Assembly: GCF_000959725.1 (NCBI RefSeq) | Contig: NZ_CP009323.1 | Coordinates: forward strand, 372,001 to 436,000 | Origin: Burkholderia gladioli | GTDB lineage: Bacteria > Pseudomonadota > Gammaproteobacteria > Burkholderiales > Burkholderiaceae | Direction: 5' to 3' | Length of the DNA: 64,000 nt | Part shown: positions 33,401 to 42,084 of the stretch, one piece after another | Position numbering within the stretch: the stretch's first letter is position 1 | Layout of the letters: each line of letters starts with the position of its first letter | Position numbers and translations under genes: made by a program | The notes under the pieces: model-generated | The model's input: only the letters and a program-made list of their open reading frames with translations | Database searches by the model: none | What the model was told of the DNA's origin: nothing

Positions 33401-33991
33401 TCAGGCGTGCTCGGCCGCGCCGAGCGGCCAGCTTCCCGACAAGGCCTTCTCCAGCCACATGGTGCCGATGATGGTCTTCACGTCGCTGATCTGGCCGGTG
33501 CGGATCCATTCGAGCAGCTCGGGCACGGTGGCCGTGAAGGTCTCGAGGAATTCGCCCTCGTCGAGCTGGCGCTCGCCGGCCGTCAGGCCCTTCGCGAGAT
33601 AGATGTCGATGAATTCGGTCGAGTAGGAAATGATCGGATGAATGCGCGTCAGGTAGAAATACTCGCGCGCCGTATAACCGGTTTCCTCGCGCAGTTCGCG
33701 CACCGCGCAAGCCAGCGAGCCTTCCTGCGGATCGAGCTTGCCGGCCGGGTACTCGGCCATCACCTTGCCGATCGGATAGCGGAACTGGCTTTCCATCAGC
33801 ACGCGGCCATCGTCGAACAACGGGATCACCATCACGGCGCCCGGATGGCGGATGTACTCGCGCGTCGCGTGCTTGCCGTCGGGCAGGCGCACCGTGTCGC
33901 GCTTCACTTTCAGGAAATGGCCGTCGAGAATGGATTCGCTTTCGACGCAGACTTCGGTCAGTTTGTCGTCGTGATTCGGTAATTCGGCCAT
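33401..33991 (-). CDS. NUDIX hydrolase (ADP-ribose pyrophosphatase-like)
   Basis: NUDIX protein of 196 residues. The Nudix box is complete: GKLDPQEGSLACAVRELREETGY matches G-x5-E-x7-REU-x-EE-x-GU. Preceding ADP-ribose pyrophosphatase features include HPGAVMVIPLFDDGRVLMESQFRYP, and a conserved ISYSTEFIDIYLAKGL follows. It likely hydrolyses ADP-ribose or another nucleoside diphosphate to a nucleoside monophosphate. The start at 33991 has GGAG seven bases upstream; the longer TTG start would overlap that site. It lies 37 bases after the DUF2818 gene on the same strand, probably the tail of the nuo transcript. Confidence 0.92.
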   Translation of the reverse strand: MAELPNHDDKLTEVCVESESILDGHFLKVKRDTVRLPDGKHATREYIRHPGAVMVIPLFDDGRVLMESQFRYPIGKVMAEYPAGKLDPQEGSLACAVRELREETGYTAREYFYLTRIHPIISYSTEFIDIYLAKGLTAGERQLDEGEFLETFTATVPELLEWIRTGQISDVKTIIGTMWLEKALSGSWPLGAAEHA

Positions 33992-34028
33992 CGTCGGCTC
34001 CAAGGTTGGACGCGACGGCCGAGCGCCG

Positions 34029-34328
34029 TCAACGTCGTTTGACGAGATACTGGAACGTGAAGCCGGGGAACGCGAACACCACGAACAGGCTGAAGGTGAT
34101 CGCGTAGAACTGCCAGCCTTGTTCGAAGCGGTTGCCGGCGCGGGACTCGAGCCAGAAGCCGAGCACGCCGACCACGAAGTACAGCACGATCATCTCGGCG
34201 ATCCGCCACCACCCGCTCTTGCGGGCAGCGGCGCCGACCGGGATGAAGGCGAAGGCCCGCTGATTCACGAACGGCAGGTTGGCGCCCAGCAGCGCCAACA
34301 ACACGATGAACCAACCGGCTGCCGACAT
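34029..34328 (-). CDS. DUF2818 family membrane protein
   Basis: Membrane protein of 99 residues with about three hydrophobic helices (residues 4-20, 43-60, 73-90) and the sequence NLPFVNQRAFAFIP between the first two. It ends FPGFTFQYLVKRR. It belongs to DUF2818, found in betaproteobacteria directly after nuoN. Here the gap to the nuoN stop is a single base, so it is co-transcribed with complex I genes. A role in complex I assembly or stability is possible but unproven. Confidence 0.9.
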   Translation of the reverse strand: MSAAGWFIVLLALLGANLPFVNQRAFAFIPVGAAARKSGWWRIAEMIVLYFVVGVLGFWLESRAGNRFEQGWQFYAITFSLFVVFAFPGFTFQYLVKRR

Positions 34329-34329
34329 T

Positions 34330-35802
34330 TCAGAGCGGCAGCGTATGGCTGATGGCCTGCAGGCAGACCTCCATCAGCTGGCCGGGCATGATGCCGAGCA
34401 CGAGCACGGCCAGGCCGTTGAGCAGCAGCACCGCGCGGTTCGCCGTGTCGCTCATGATCGGGTTCGTGTCCTGCGGCGCATCGAAGTACATCAGCTTCAC
34501 GATACGCAGATAGTAGAACGCGCCGAACAACGAACTGATGACACCGAGGATCGCGAGCCAGGTCAGGCCGGCGTTGATGGTGGCCTCGAGCACCGCGAGC
34601 TTGGCGTAGAAGCCCACCGTCGGCGGGATGCCGGCCAGCGAGAACATCATCAGCATCATCACGAAGGCGAACACCGGGCTGCGCTTGTTGAGGCCCTTGA
34701 AGTCCTCGAGCGTTTCCGCCTCGAAATCGCGGCGGGCCAGCAGCATCACGATGCCGAAGGCGCCGAGCGTGGTGAGCAGGTAGACGATCGAGTAGAACAT
34801 CGCCGAGCTGTAGGCGGTGGCCGTGAAGGCCGGGCTGCCCTTCACCACGCCCGAGAGCAGGCCGAGCAGCACGAAGCCCATGTTCGAGATCGCCGAGTAG
34901 GCCAGCATCCGCTTGACGTTGCGCTGGACGATACCGGTGATGTTGCCGACGATCAGCGACAGTGCCGCCAGGATCACCAGCATCTGCTGCCAGTCCGCCG
35001 CCAGCGGCAGCAGGCCCATCACCAGGAAGCGCAAGCCCCAGGCGAAGGCCGCCACCTTCGGGCCGCCGCCGGTCATGAGCGACATCGCCGTGGGCGCGCC
35101 CTGGTAGACGTCGGGCACCCACATGTGGAACGGCACCGCGCCGAGCTTGAAGGCCACGCCGGCGATGATGAAGATCACGCCGAACAGCAGCACGATATTG
35201 TTGATGCGGCCCGAGGCGACGGCATTGAGCACGTCCTGCAGCTCGAGCGAGCCGGTGGCGCCATACACCATCGAGATGCCGTACAGCACGAAGCCGGAAG
35301 CCAGCGCGCCGAGCACGTAGTACTTCATCGCCGCTTCACTCGACTGGGCACCGTCGCGGCGCAGCGCGATCAGCGCGTAGAGCGACAGCGACATCAGTTC
35401 GAGGCCGAGGTAGAGCGTCAGGAAGTTGTTGCCCGAGATCATCACCAACTGGCCGAGCAGCGAGAACATCCCGAGCAGGAACACGTCGCCGCGGAACAGG
35501 CCCCGGTCCGACAGGTAGCGCCGCGAGTAGATCATCGAGGCCGCGAAGCCGATCGACACGACCGCCTTCATCACGCTCGAGAAGGCGTCGACCACCACCA
35601 TCCGCGAGAAGAAGTAGTACTGGTGCGGGTCGAGCGCCTGGAACGCAAACCACACACCGGCGACAACGGACGAGACGACCGCGATCAGGTACGTGAGACG
35701 GCGGCCGGACTCGCCGGAGAGGGTGTCGTTGATCCACGCCAGAATGATGGCGAGCATCACGAGCGCGTCGGGCAACAAGGCATTCATAGGTGCGTTTTGC
35801 AT
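34330..35802 (-). CDS. nuoN: NADH-quinone oxidoreductase subunit N
   Basis: Antiporter-like proton-pumping subunit of complex I in the inner membrane, 490 residues, about 14 helices. Typical features are SKEAAMKYYVLGA-like SSEAAMKYYVLGALASGFVLYGIS, KLGAVPFHMWVPDVYQGAPTAMSLMTGG (pump Lys and helix break) and NVKRMLAYSAISNMGFVLLG. The start was set at the ATG encoding MQNAPMNALLP, with GGAGG upstream. It is the last nuo gene, 24 bases after nuoM and 1 base before DUF2818. Confidence 0.95.
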   Translation of the reverse strand: MQNAPMNALLPDALVMLAIILAWINDTLSGESGRRLTYLIAVVSSVVAGVWFAFQALDPHQYYFFSRMVVVDAFSSVMKAVVSIGFAASMIYSRRYLSDRGLFRGDVFLLGMFSLLGQLVMISGNNFLTLYLGLELMSLSLYALIALRRDGAQSSEAAMKYYVLGALASGFVLYGISMVYGATGSLELQDVLNAVASGRINNIVLLFGVIFIIAGVAFKLGAVPFHMWVPDVYQGAPTAMSLMTGGGPKVAAFAWGLRFLVMGLLPLAADWQQMLVILAALSLIVGNITGIVQRNVKRMLAYSAISNMGFVLLGLLSGVVKGSPAFTATAYSSAMFYSIVYLLTTLGAFGIVMLLARRDFEAETLEDFKGLNKRSPVFAFVMMLMMFSLAGIPPTVGFYAKLAVLEATINAGLTWLAILGVISSLFGAFYYLRIVKLMYFDAPQDTNPIMSDTANRAVLLLNGLAVLVLGIMPGQLMEVCLQAISHTLPL

Positions 35803-35826
35803 GGTCTTGGTTTCCTCCGCCCACAC

Positions 35827-37320
35827 TTACTGCTGGGCCAGCGGCAGCTTGGATTGCGCAACGTGAGAGAGGAGATTTTCTACGGAAACGTGCATCACGT
35901 CGGTGAAGGGCTTGGGATACAGGCCCATCAGCAGCGTGAACGCGGCCAGCACAGCGAGCATCGAGAATTCGCGCGCGCCGATGTCCTTCAGCGTCGTTAC
36001 CTTCTCGTTGACCACCTTGCCGAAATAGACGCGCTTGTACATCCACAGCGTGTAGCCCGCGCCGAGAATCAGCGTGAGGCCCGCGCCGAACGCGATCCAG
36101 AAATTGAACTTCACCGAGGCGAGGATCACCATGAACTCGCCGACGAAGCCCGAGGTGCCGGGCAGGCCGCAGTTCGCCATCGCGAACAGCAAGGCGAAGG
36201 TGGCGAACTTCGGCATCACGTTCACCACCCCGCCGTACTCGGCGATATTGCGCGTATGCAGGCGATCGTACAACACGCCGATACAAAGGAACATCGCGCC
36301 GGACACGAAACCGTGCGAGATCATCTGCACGATCGCGCCCTCGATGCCGAGCTGGCTGAAGATGAAGAAGCCGAGCGTGACGAAGCCCATGTGGGCGATC
36401 GACGAATAGGCGACCAGCTTCTTCATGTCGGTCTGCACCATCGCGACCAGGCCGATGTAGATCACGGCAATCAGGGACAGCACGATCACGACCGGGGCCA
36501 GATAGTGCGCCGCATCGGGCGTGACGGGCAGGGAGAAGCGCAGGAAGCCGTAGGCGCCGAGCTTGAGCATGATCGCCGCCAGCACCACCGAGCCGCCGGT
36601 CGGCGCCTCGACGTGCGCGTCGGGCAGCCACGTGTGGACCGGCCACATCGGCACCTTCACCGCGAAGGCGAGGAAGAACGCCCCGAACAGCAGCAACTGC
36701 GGCGTCATCGCCAGCTTCGCGCCCTGCCAGGCCGCGAGGTCGAAGGTATGCGTCTCCCGGTACAGGTAGATCAGCGCGATCAGCATCAGCAGCGAGCCGG
36801 CCAGCGTGTAGAGGAAGAACTTGAAGGCCGCGTAGACGCGGTTCGGGCCGCCCCAGACGCCGATGATGATGTACATCGGGATCAGCGTGGCTTCGAAGAA
36901 CACGTAGAACAGCAGGCCGTCGGCCGCCGAGAACACCCCGATCATGATGCCCGAGAGCATCAGGAACGAAGCCAGGTACTGCGAGACGTTCTCGGTGATG
37001 ACTTCCCAGCCGGCCACTACCACGATGACCGTGATCAGCGCCGTGAGCACGACGAACCACATCGAGATGCCGTCGACGCCGAGGTGATACGAAACATTGA
37101 AGCGGTCGATCCAGATCACGTTCTCTTCGAACTGAAGAGCCGCGGTGCTCGGATCGAAACCGGTGATGAGCGGAATCGTGACTGCAAACCCGAGCAGCGA
37201 ACCGATCAGCGCGACCCAGCGGGTCACGCCGGGCTTCCGGTCGGTGCCCACGGCCAGGATGAGCAGGCCAAACACGATCGGAAGCCAGATGGCGGTACTG
37301 AGAATCGGAAATGCGGACAT
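35827..37320 (-). CDS. nuoM: NADH-quinone oxidoreductase subunit M
   Basis: Antiporter-like proton-pumping subunit of complex I, 497 residues. Hallmarks are YHLGVDGISMWFVVLTALIT, FFEATLIPMYIIIGVWGG (functional Glu in the fifth helix), KVPMWPVHTWLPDAHVEAPTGGSVVLAAIMLKLG and DMKKLVAYSSIAHMGFVTLG. The gene is 21 bases downstream of nuoL in the operon. Confidence 0.97.
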   Translation of the reverse strand: MSAFPILSTAIWLPIVFGLLILAVGTDRKPGVTRWVALIGSLLGFAVTIPLITGFDPSTAALQFEENVIWIDRFNVSYHLGVDGISMWFVVLTALITVIVVVAGWEVITENVSQYLASFLMLSGIMIGVFSAADGLLFYVFFEATLIPMYIIIGVWGGPNRVYAAFKFFLYTLAGSLLMLIALIYLYRETHTFDLAAWQGAKLAMTPQLLLFGAFFLAFAVKVPMWPVHTWLPDAHVEAPTGGSVVLAAIMLKLGAYGFLRFSLPVTPDAAHYLAPVVIVLSLIAVIYIGLVAMVQTDMKKLVAYSSIAHMGFVTLGFFIFSQLGIEGAIVQMISHGFVSGAMFLCIGVLYDRLHTRNIAEYGGVVNVMPKFATFALLFAMANCGLPGTSGFVGEFMVILASVKFNFWIAFGAGLTLILGAGYTLWMYKRVYFGKVVNEKVTTLKDIGAREFSMLAVLAAFTLLMGLYPKPFTDVMHVSVENLLSHVAQSKLPLAQQ

Positions 37321-37341
37321 GAGTGGGTTCCTCTCCTTTTC

Positions 37342-39390
37342 TTATTTGCCGCCGAGCGTAACAAACAGGGTAAGGAGACCCAACATGCCAATGATCATCG
37401 CGAACGCGTAGTGATAGATGTAGCCGGACTGCAGGAAGCGGATCACGCCGGCGAACCAGCTGACGAATCGCGCGCTCCCGTTGACGACTCCATCGATCAC
37501 CACGACGTCGCCCTCTTTCCACAGGCCTCGGCCGACCGCGACCGAGCCCCTGGCGAACACGACCTCGTTGATCTTGTCCATGTAGTATTTGTTGTCAAGC
37601 AGCGTATAGATCGGACCGGCCGCGCGGCGGATTGCCGCCGAAAGGTCCGGGCGCTTCAGATACAGGAACCAGGCAACGACCACGCCTGCGAGCGCGAGCC
37701 AGGCCGGCAGGCCCGACACCGAATGCAGGCCCATCGCGGCCCAGCCGTGGAATTCATCGGCCATCTCGGCGAGCGCCGGATGGTTCTGGCCGATGAAGAT
37801 CACCTTGTCGAACGCCACGCCGTGCTGGAAGAAGTCGCCGAACAGCATCGGGCCGATCGCCACGCCGCCGATCAGCACGGACGGAATCGCGAGCAGCACC
37901 AGCGGCACCCAGACGACCCACGAGGTCTCGTGCGGTTCATGTGCGTGATCGTCGTGGCCGTGCGCGTCATGCCCATGCCCTTGCGCGGCGGCCTTGCCCA
38001 TCGGCGAATCGGGATGCTTCGGCTTGCGGAAGCGCTCCTCGCCGTGGAACACCAGGAAATACATGCGGAACGAGTACAGCGCCGTCACGAACACGCTCGC
38101 GACCACCGCGAAGTACGCGAAACCCGAACCCGGCAGATGCGAGAGCTTGACCGCATCGATGATCGAGTCCTTCGAGTAGAAGCCCGAGAAGAACGGCGTG
38201 CCGATCAGCGCCAGCGAACCGATCAGCGAGGTGATCCAGGTGATCGGCATGTACTTGCGCAGGCCGCCCATGTTGCGGATGTCCTGGTCGTGGTGCATGC
38301 CGATGATGACCGAGCCCGCCGCGAGGAACAGCAGCGCCTTGAAGAAGGCGTGCGTCATCAGGTGGAACACGGCGACCGGGTAGGCCGACACGCCCAGCGC
38401 GACCGTCATGTAGCCGAGCTGCGAGAGCGTAGAGTACGCGACCACGCGCTTGATGTCGTTCTGGATCACGCCGAGGAAGCCCATGAACAGCGCAGTGATG
38501 GCGCCGATCACGGTGATGAAGGAGAGCGCGGCGTCCGACAGCTCGAACAGCGGCGACATGCGCGTGACCATGAACACGCCGGCCGTCACCATGGTGGCCG
38601 CGTGGATCAGCGCCGAGATCGGCGTCGGGCCTTCCATCGAATCGGGCAGCCAGACGTGCAGCGGGAACTGTGCCGACTTGCCCATCGCGCCGATGAACAG
38701 GCAGATGCAAGCCACCGTCAGCAGGCCCCAGTCGGTGCCCGGGAAGTGCATCGCGGCCAGCGCGTTGCTCTTGGCGAACACCTCGCCGTAGTTCATCGAG
38801 CCACCATAGGCCAGCAGCAGGCCGATGCCGAGCAGGAAGCCGAAATCGCCGACGCGGTTGACGATGAACGCCTTCATGTTGGCGTAGATCGCGCTTTCCC
38901 GCGTGTAGTAGAAACCGATCAGCAGATAGGACACGAGGCCGACCGCCTCCCAGCCGAAGAACAGCTGGAGGAAGTTGTTGCTCATCACGAGCATCAGCAT
39001 CGAGAAGGTGAACAGCGAGATGTAGGAGAAGAAGCGCTGGTAGCCGTCCTCCTCTTCCATGTAGCCGATCGTGTAGATGTGCACCATCAGCGAGACGAAG
39101 GTGACCACCACCATCATCATCGCGGTCAGCGAATCGACGAGGAAGCCGATCTCGAGCTTGAGCGGCCCGACCTGCATCCATTCGTAGACGGTGGCATTGA
39201 AGCTCGCGCCGTCCATCACCTGCAGGAACACCAGGCAGGACAGGACGAAGGAGATCAGGACGCCGAGGATGGTCACGCGGTGCGCGCCCTTGCGACCGAC
39301 GGTATTGCCGAACAGGCCGGCGATGATCGAGCCGGCGAGCGGCGCCAGCGGGATCGCCAGCAGCGTGGTTTCGTTGAGTGTGGTCGACAT
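37342..39390 (-). CDS. nuoL: NADH-quinone oxidoreductase subunit L
   Basis: Largest antiporter-like subunit of complex I, 682 residues, carrying the long lateral helix at its C-terminus. Motifs include FFGWEAVGLVSYLLIGFYY, KSAQFPLHVWLPDSMEGPTPISALIHAATMVTAGVFM and DIKRVVAYSTLSQLGYMTVA. A loop at about residues 468-490 is strikingly His-rich (GHGHDAHGHDDHAHEPH), which is not needed in E. coli NuoL and could bind metal. It is 17 bases downstream of nuoK. Confidence 0.97.
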   Translation of the reverse strand: MSTTLNETTLLAIPLAPLAGSIIAGLFGNTVGRKGAHRVTILGVLISFVLSCLVFLQVMDGASFNATVYEWMQVGPLKLEIGFLVDSLTAMMMVVVTFVSLMVHIYTIGYMEEEDGYQRFFSYISLFTFSMLMLVMSNNFLQLFFGWEAVGLVSYLLIGFYYTRESAIYANMKAFIVNRVGDFGFLLGIGLLLAYGGSMNYGEVFAKSNALAAMHFPGTDWGLLTVACICLFIGAMGKSAQFPLHVWLPDSMEGPTPISALIHAATMVTAGVFMVTRMSPLFELSDAALSFITVIGAITALFMGFLGVIQNDIKRVVAYSTLSQLGYMTVALGVSAYPVAVFHLMTHAFFKALLFLAAGSVIIGMHHDQDIRNMGGLRKYMPITWITSLIGSLALIGTPFFSGFYSKDSIIDAVKLSHLPGSGFAYFAVVASVFVTALYSFRMYFLVFHGEERFRKPKHPDSPMGKAAAQGHGHDAHGHDDHAHEPHETSWVVWVPLVLLAIPSVLIGGVAIGPMLFGDFFQHGVAFDKVIFIGQNHPALAEMADEFHGWAAMGLHSVSGLPAWLALAGVVVAWFLYLKRPDLSAAIRRAAGPIYTLLDNKYYMDKINEVVFARGSVAVGRGLWKEGDVVVIDGVVNGSARFVSWFAGVIRFLQSGYIYHYAFAMIIGMLGLLTLFVTLGGK

Positions 39391-39407
39391 AGCAGACTCG
39401 CCTGAAA

Positions 39408-39719
39408 TTAGCCCTTGAGCTGGTCGAGATCCTCGACATTGATGGTGTCGAGTTTGCGGAACAGCGTCACCAGAATCGCGAGGCCGATTGCCGCTTCCGC
39501 CGCTGCAACCGTGAGCACGAAGAACACGAAGATCTGTCCGTGCACGTCCCCGAGATAATGCGAGAACGCGACGAAGTTCGTATTGACCGCGAGCAGCATC
39601 AGCTCGATCGCCATCAGGATCACGATGATGTTGCGACGGTTCAGGAAGATGCCGACGATGCTGATCGCGAACAGGATCGCGCCGAGCACCAGGTAGTGGG
39701 CAAGAGTCAGGTTCAACAT
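39408..39719 (-). CDS. nuoK: NADH-quinone oxidoreductase subunit K
   Basis: Small membrane subunit of complex I, 103 residues, three helices. The two conserved membrane glutamates are in [13 protein letters not shown] and [15 protein letters not shown], as needed for the proton path near the quinone site. GGAGGAG lies upstream of the ATG. It lies 18 bases downstream of nuoJ. Confidence 0.97.
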   Translation of the reverse strand: MLNLTLAHYLVLGAILFAISIVGIFLNRRNIIVILMAIELMLLAVNTNFVAFSHYLGDVHGQIFVFFVLTVAAAEAAIGLAILVTLFRKLDTINVEDLDQLKG

Positions 39720-39737
39720 GGTTGGGTTCTCCTCCGC

Positions 39738-40400
39738 TCAGCTCTTGGTGGCCGCGGCGGGATCGGCCGCGGCGGGTGCCGCTTCAGGCGCGGGCGGCTT
39801 CTCGGCCGCCATCTTCACGAGACGCACGCGATCCTGGCGGCGCACGCTGACCTGGTCGGACACGCGCTGGCGCTTGCGCTCCTTGCCGCGGCCCGAGGTC
39901 AGCGAAACCGCCGCGATGATCGCGACCAGCAGCACCAGGCCGGCGATTTCGAAGGCGAAGATGTAGTCGGTGTAGATCACCTTGCCGATCAGTTGCGTGT
40001 TCGTCATGTTGGCGAGCGCGCCGGAGGCGATCTCGCGCACCGGCGAGGACGTCGCGCCGTAGCCGCGCCAGAGGATCAGCGCGGTCTCGACCACGATGAT
40101 CGCGCCCACCACGGTGGCCATCGGCACGAAGCGGCGGAAGTCGCGGCGCAGCACGTCGGTGTTGATGTCGAGCATCATCACCACGAACAGGAACAGCACC
40201 ATCACCGCGCCGACGTAGACGAGCACCAGCAGGATGGCGAGGAACTCGGCCTCGAGCAGCATCCAGATCGCGGCGGCGTTGAAGAACGCGAGGACGAGGA
40301 AGAGCGCGGAAGCCACGGGGTTGCGCGCGGTGATCACCTTCAGCCCCGAGATCACCAGCAGCAGCGAGAAGATGTAGAAGAGTACGGTCGTGAAGTCCAT
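39738..40400 (-). CDS. nuoJ: NADH-quinone oxidoreductase subunit J
   Basis: Membrane subunit of complex I, 220 residues, five helices in the first 165 residues, with the pi-bulge region VLVYVGAVMVLFLFVVMML. The C-terminal 50 residues are hydrophilic and end in an Ala/Pro-rich tail (KPPAPEAAPAAADPAAATKS), longer than in E. coli. The start at 40400 (MDFTTVLFYIF) matches the family; the Shine-Dalgarno sequence is weak. A 114-base gap to nuoI contains a GGCCGGCCCC/GGGGCCGGCC-type hairpin near 40484-40506. Confidence 0.95.
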   Translation of the reverse strand: MDFTTVLFYIFSLLLVISGLKVITARNPVASALFLVLAFFNAAAIWMLLEAEFLAILLVLVYVGAVMVLFLFVVMMLDINTDVLRRDFRRFVPMATVVGAIIVVETALILWRGYGATSSPVREIASGALANMTNTQLIGKVIYTDYIFAFEIAGLVLLVAIIAAVSLTSGRGKERKRQRVSDQVSVRRQDRVRLVKMAAEKPPAPEAAPAAADPAAATKS

Positions 40401-40514
40401 GGTTACCGGTTCATCGTTTAGGCCTTGGTCAGGCACGGTTCTCGGGCACTGCGACGTGCCGCGCACCGTTGCCGCGGCGGCTCGGGCCGGCCCCTGGGGC
40501 CGGCCGGTCCTGCA

Positions 40515-41003
40515 TTAGCGATACGGCGCGTCGGCGGCCTTGGCGGCCGCGATGTCCTTCTCGTAGCGGTCGCCCACCGCGAGCAGCATTTCCTTGGTGA
40601 AATACAGGTCGCCGCGCTTCTCGCCGTGGTACTCGAGGATCTGCGTCTCGACGATCGAATCGACCGGGCAGCTTTCCTCGCAGAAGCCGCAGAAGATGCA
40701 CTTGGTCAGGTCGATGTCGTAGCGCGTGGTGCGGCGCGTGTTGTCGGCGCGCACCTGCGATTCGATGGTGATCGCCATCGCCGGGCACACGGCCTCGCAG
40801 AGCTTGCAGGCGATGCAGCGCTCCTCGCCGTTTTCGTAGCGGCGCAGCGCGTGCAGCCCGCGAAAACGCGGCGAGATCGGCGTCTTCTCTTCCGGGAACT
40901 GCACCGTGATCTTCCGCTTGAAGGTGTAGCGGCCCGTCATCGCGAGCCCCTTCACCAGTTCGGTCAGGAAGAAGGTCTTAAAGAATTGTTGGATTGCCGT
41001 CAT
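40515..41003 (-). CDS. nuoI: NADH-quinone oxidoreductase subunit I
   Basis: Peripheral-arm subunit of complex I, 162 residues, carrying two 4Fe-4S clusters (N6a/N6b). The ligands are [12 protein letters not shown] and [12 protein letters not shown]. An N-terminal amphipathic helix attaches it to the membrane part. It passes electrons from NuoG toward NuoB. It lies 16 bases downstream of nuoH. Confidence 0.98.
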   Translation of the reverse strand: MTAIQQFFKTFFLTELVKGLAMTGRYTFKRKITVQFPEEKTPISPRFRGLHALRRYENGEERCIACKLCEAVCPAMAITIESQVRADNTRRTTRYDIDLTKCIFCGFCEESCPVDSIVETQILEYHGEKRGDLYFTKEMLLAVGDRYEKDIAAAKAADAPYR

Positions 41004-41019
41004 GATGGGATCCGCCCTC

Positions 41020-42084
41020 TCAATTCCAGATATTCAGCGGCGACATCATCCAGAAGCCGACCACGACCACCCAGATCACGCAGATCGGCAGGAAGATCTT
41101 CCAGCCCAGGCGCATGATCTGGTCGTAACGGAAACGCGGGAACGTGGCGCGTACCCAGATGAAGACCGACAGCAGCATGAAGATCTTCAGCACCAGCCAG
41201 ACCACGCCCGGGATGAAGTGCAGGAAGCTGAACGGCGCGTCCCAGCCGCCGAGGAACAGCGTCGCCGCCAGCGCCGAGATCACGATCATGTTGATGTACT
41301 CGGCGAGGAAGAACAGCGCGAAGCCCATCCCCGAGTAATCGATCATGTGACCGGCCACGATTTCCGATTCGCCTTCCACCACGTCGAACGGGTGGCGATT
41401 CGTTTCCGCGATGCCCGAGATGAAGTAGATGACGAACACCGGCAACAGCGGCAGCCAGTTCCAGGACATGAAGTTGATGCCGTGGTGCGCAAAGTAGCCG
41501 TGCTGCTGCGAGACCACGATGTCCGAGAAATTCAGGCTGCCGGCCGTCATCAGCACCAGCACCAGGGCGAAGCCCATCGAGATTTCGTAGGACACCATCT
41601 GCGCGGCCGCGCGCATCGCGCCGAGGAACGCGTACTTCGAGTTCGAGGCCCAGCCGGCCAGGATCACCGCGTAGACGCCGATCGAGGAAATCGCCATCGC
41701 GTAGAGCAGGCCGGCGTTGATGTTGGCGAGCACCGCGCCGGCCTGGAACGGAATCACCGCCCAGACCGCGAAGGCCGGCACCACCGTCATGACCGGCGCG
41801 ATCAGGTAAAGCCAGCGGCTGGCCGCGCTCGGCTGGATCACTTCCTTGAGCAGCAGCTTGAGCACGTCGGCGATCGGCTGCAGCAGGCCGCCGGGGCCGA
41901 CGCGGTTCGGGCCGAGACGCACGTGCATCCAGCCGATCAGCTTGCGTTCCCAGAGAATCAGGTAGGCGACGCTGAGCAGGATCACCACGCAGACCACCAG
42001 GATCCGCACCAGCGCCCAGACGGTCGGCCATGCCGCGCCGAGCAGCTCGGTACCACCCGAATTGATCGTATCGAACAAGCTCAT
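41020..42084 (-). CDS. nuoH: NADH-quinone oxidoreductase subunit H
   Basis: Membrane subunit of complex I that forms the quinone chamber with NuoB and NuoD, 354 residues, about eight helices. Conserved motifs include [36 protein letters not shown] and the acidic loop [22 protein letters not shown]. The start codon directly abuts the nuoG stop with no gap, so the two are tightly coupled. Confidence 0.98.
   Translation of the reverse strand: MSLFDTINSGGTELLGAAWPTVWALVRILVVCVVILLSVAYLILWERKLIGWMHVRLGPNRVGPGGLLQPIADVLKLLLKEVIQPSAASRWLYLIAPVMTVVPAFAVWAVIPFQAGAVLANINAGLLYAMAISSIGVYAVILAGWASNSKYAFLGAMRAAAQMVSYEISMGFALVLVLMTAGSLNFSDIVVSQQHGYFAHHGINFMSWNWLPLLPVFVIYFISGIAETNRHPFDVVEGESEIVAGHMIDYSGMGFALFFLAEYINMIVISALAATLFLGGWDAPFSFLHFIPGVVWLVLKIFMLLSVFIWVRATFPRFRYDQIMRLGWKIFLPICVIWVVVVGFWMMSPLNIWN

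Noticed and set aside
34279..39405. Very long plus-strand ORF (over 1,700 codons) opposite nuoN, nuoM and nuoL
   Set aside because: Low-complexity His/Arg/Asp/Gln composition typical of the antisense frame of high-GC genes; the minus strand encodes clear NuoL/M/N proteins.
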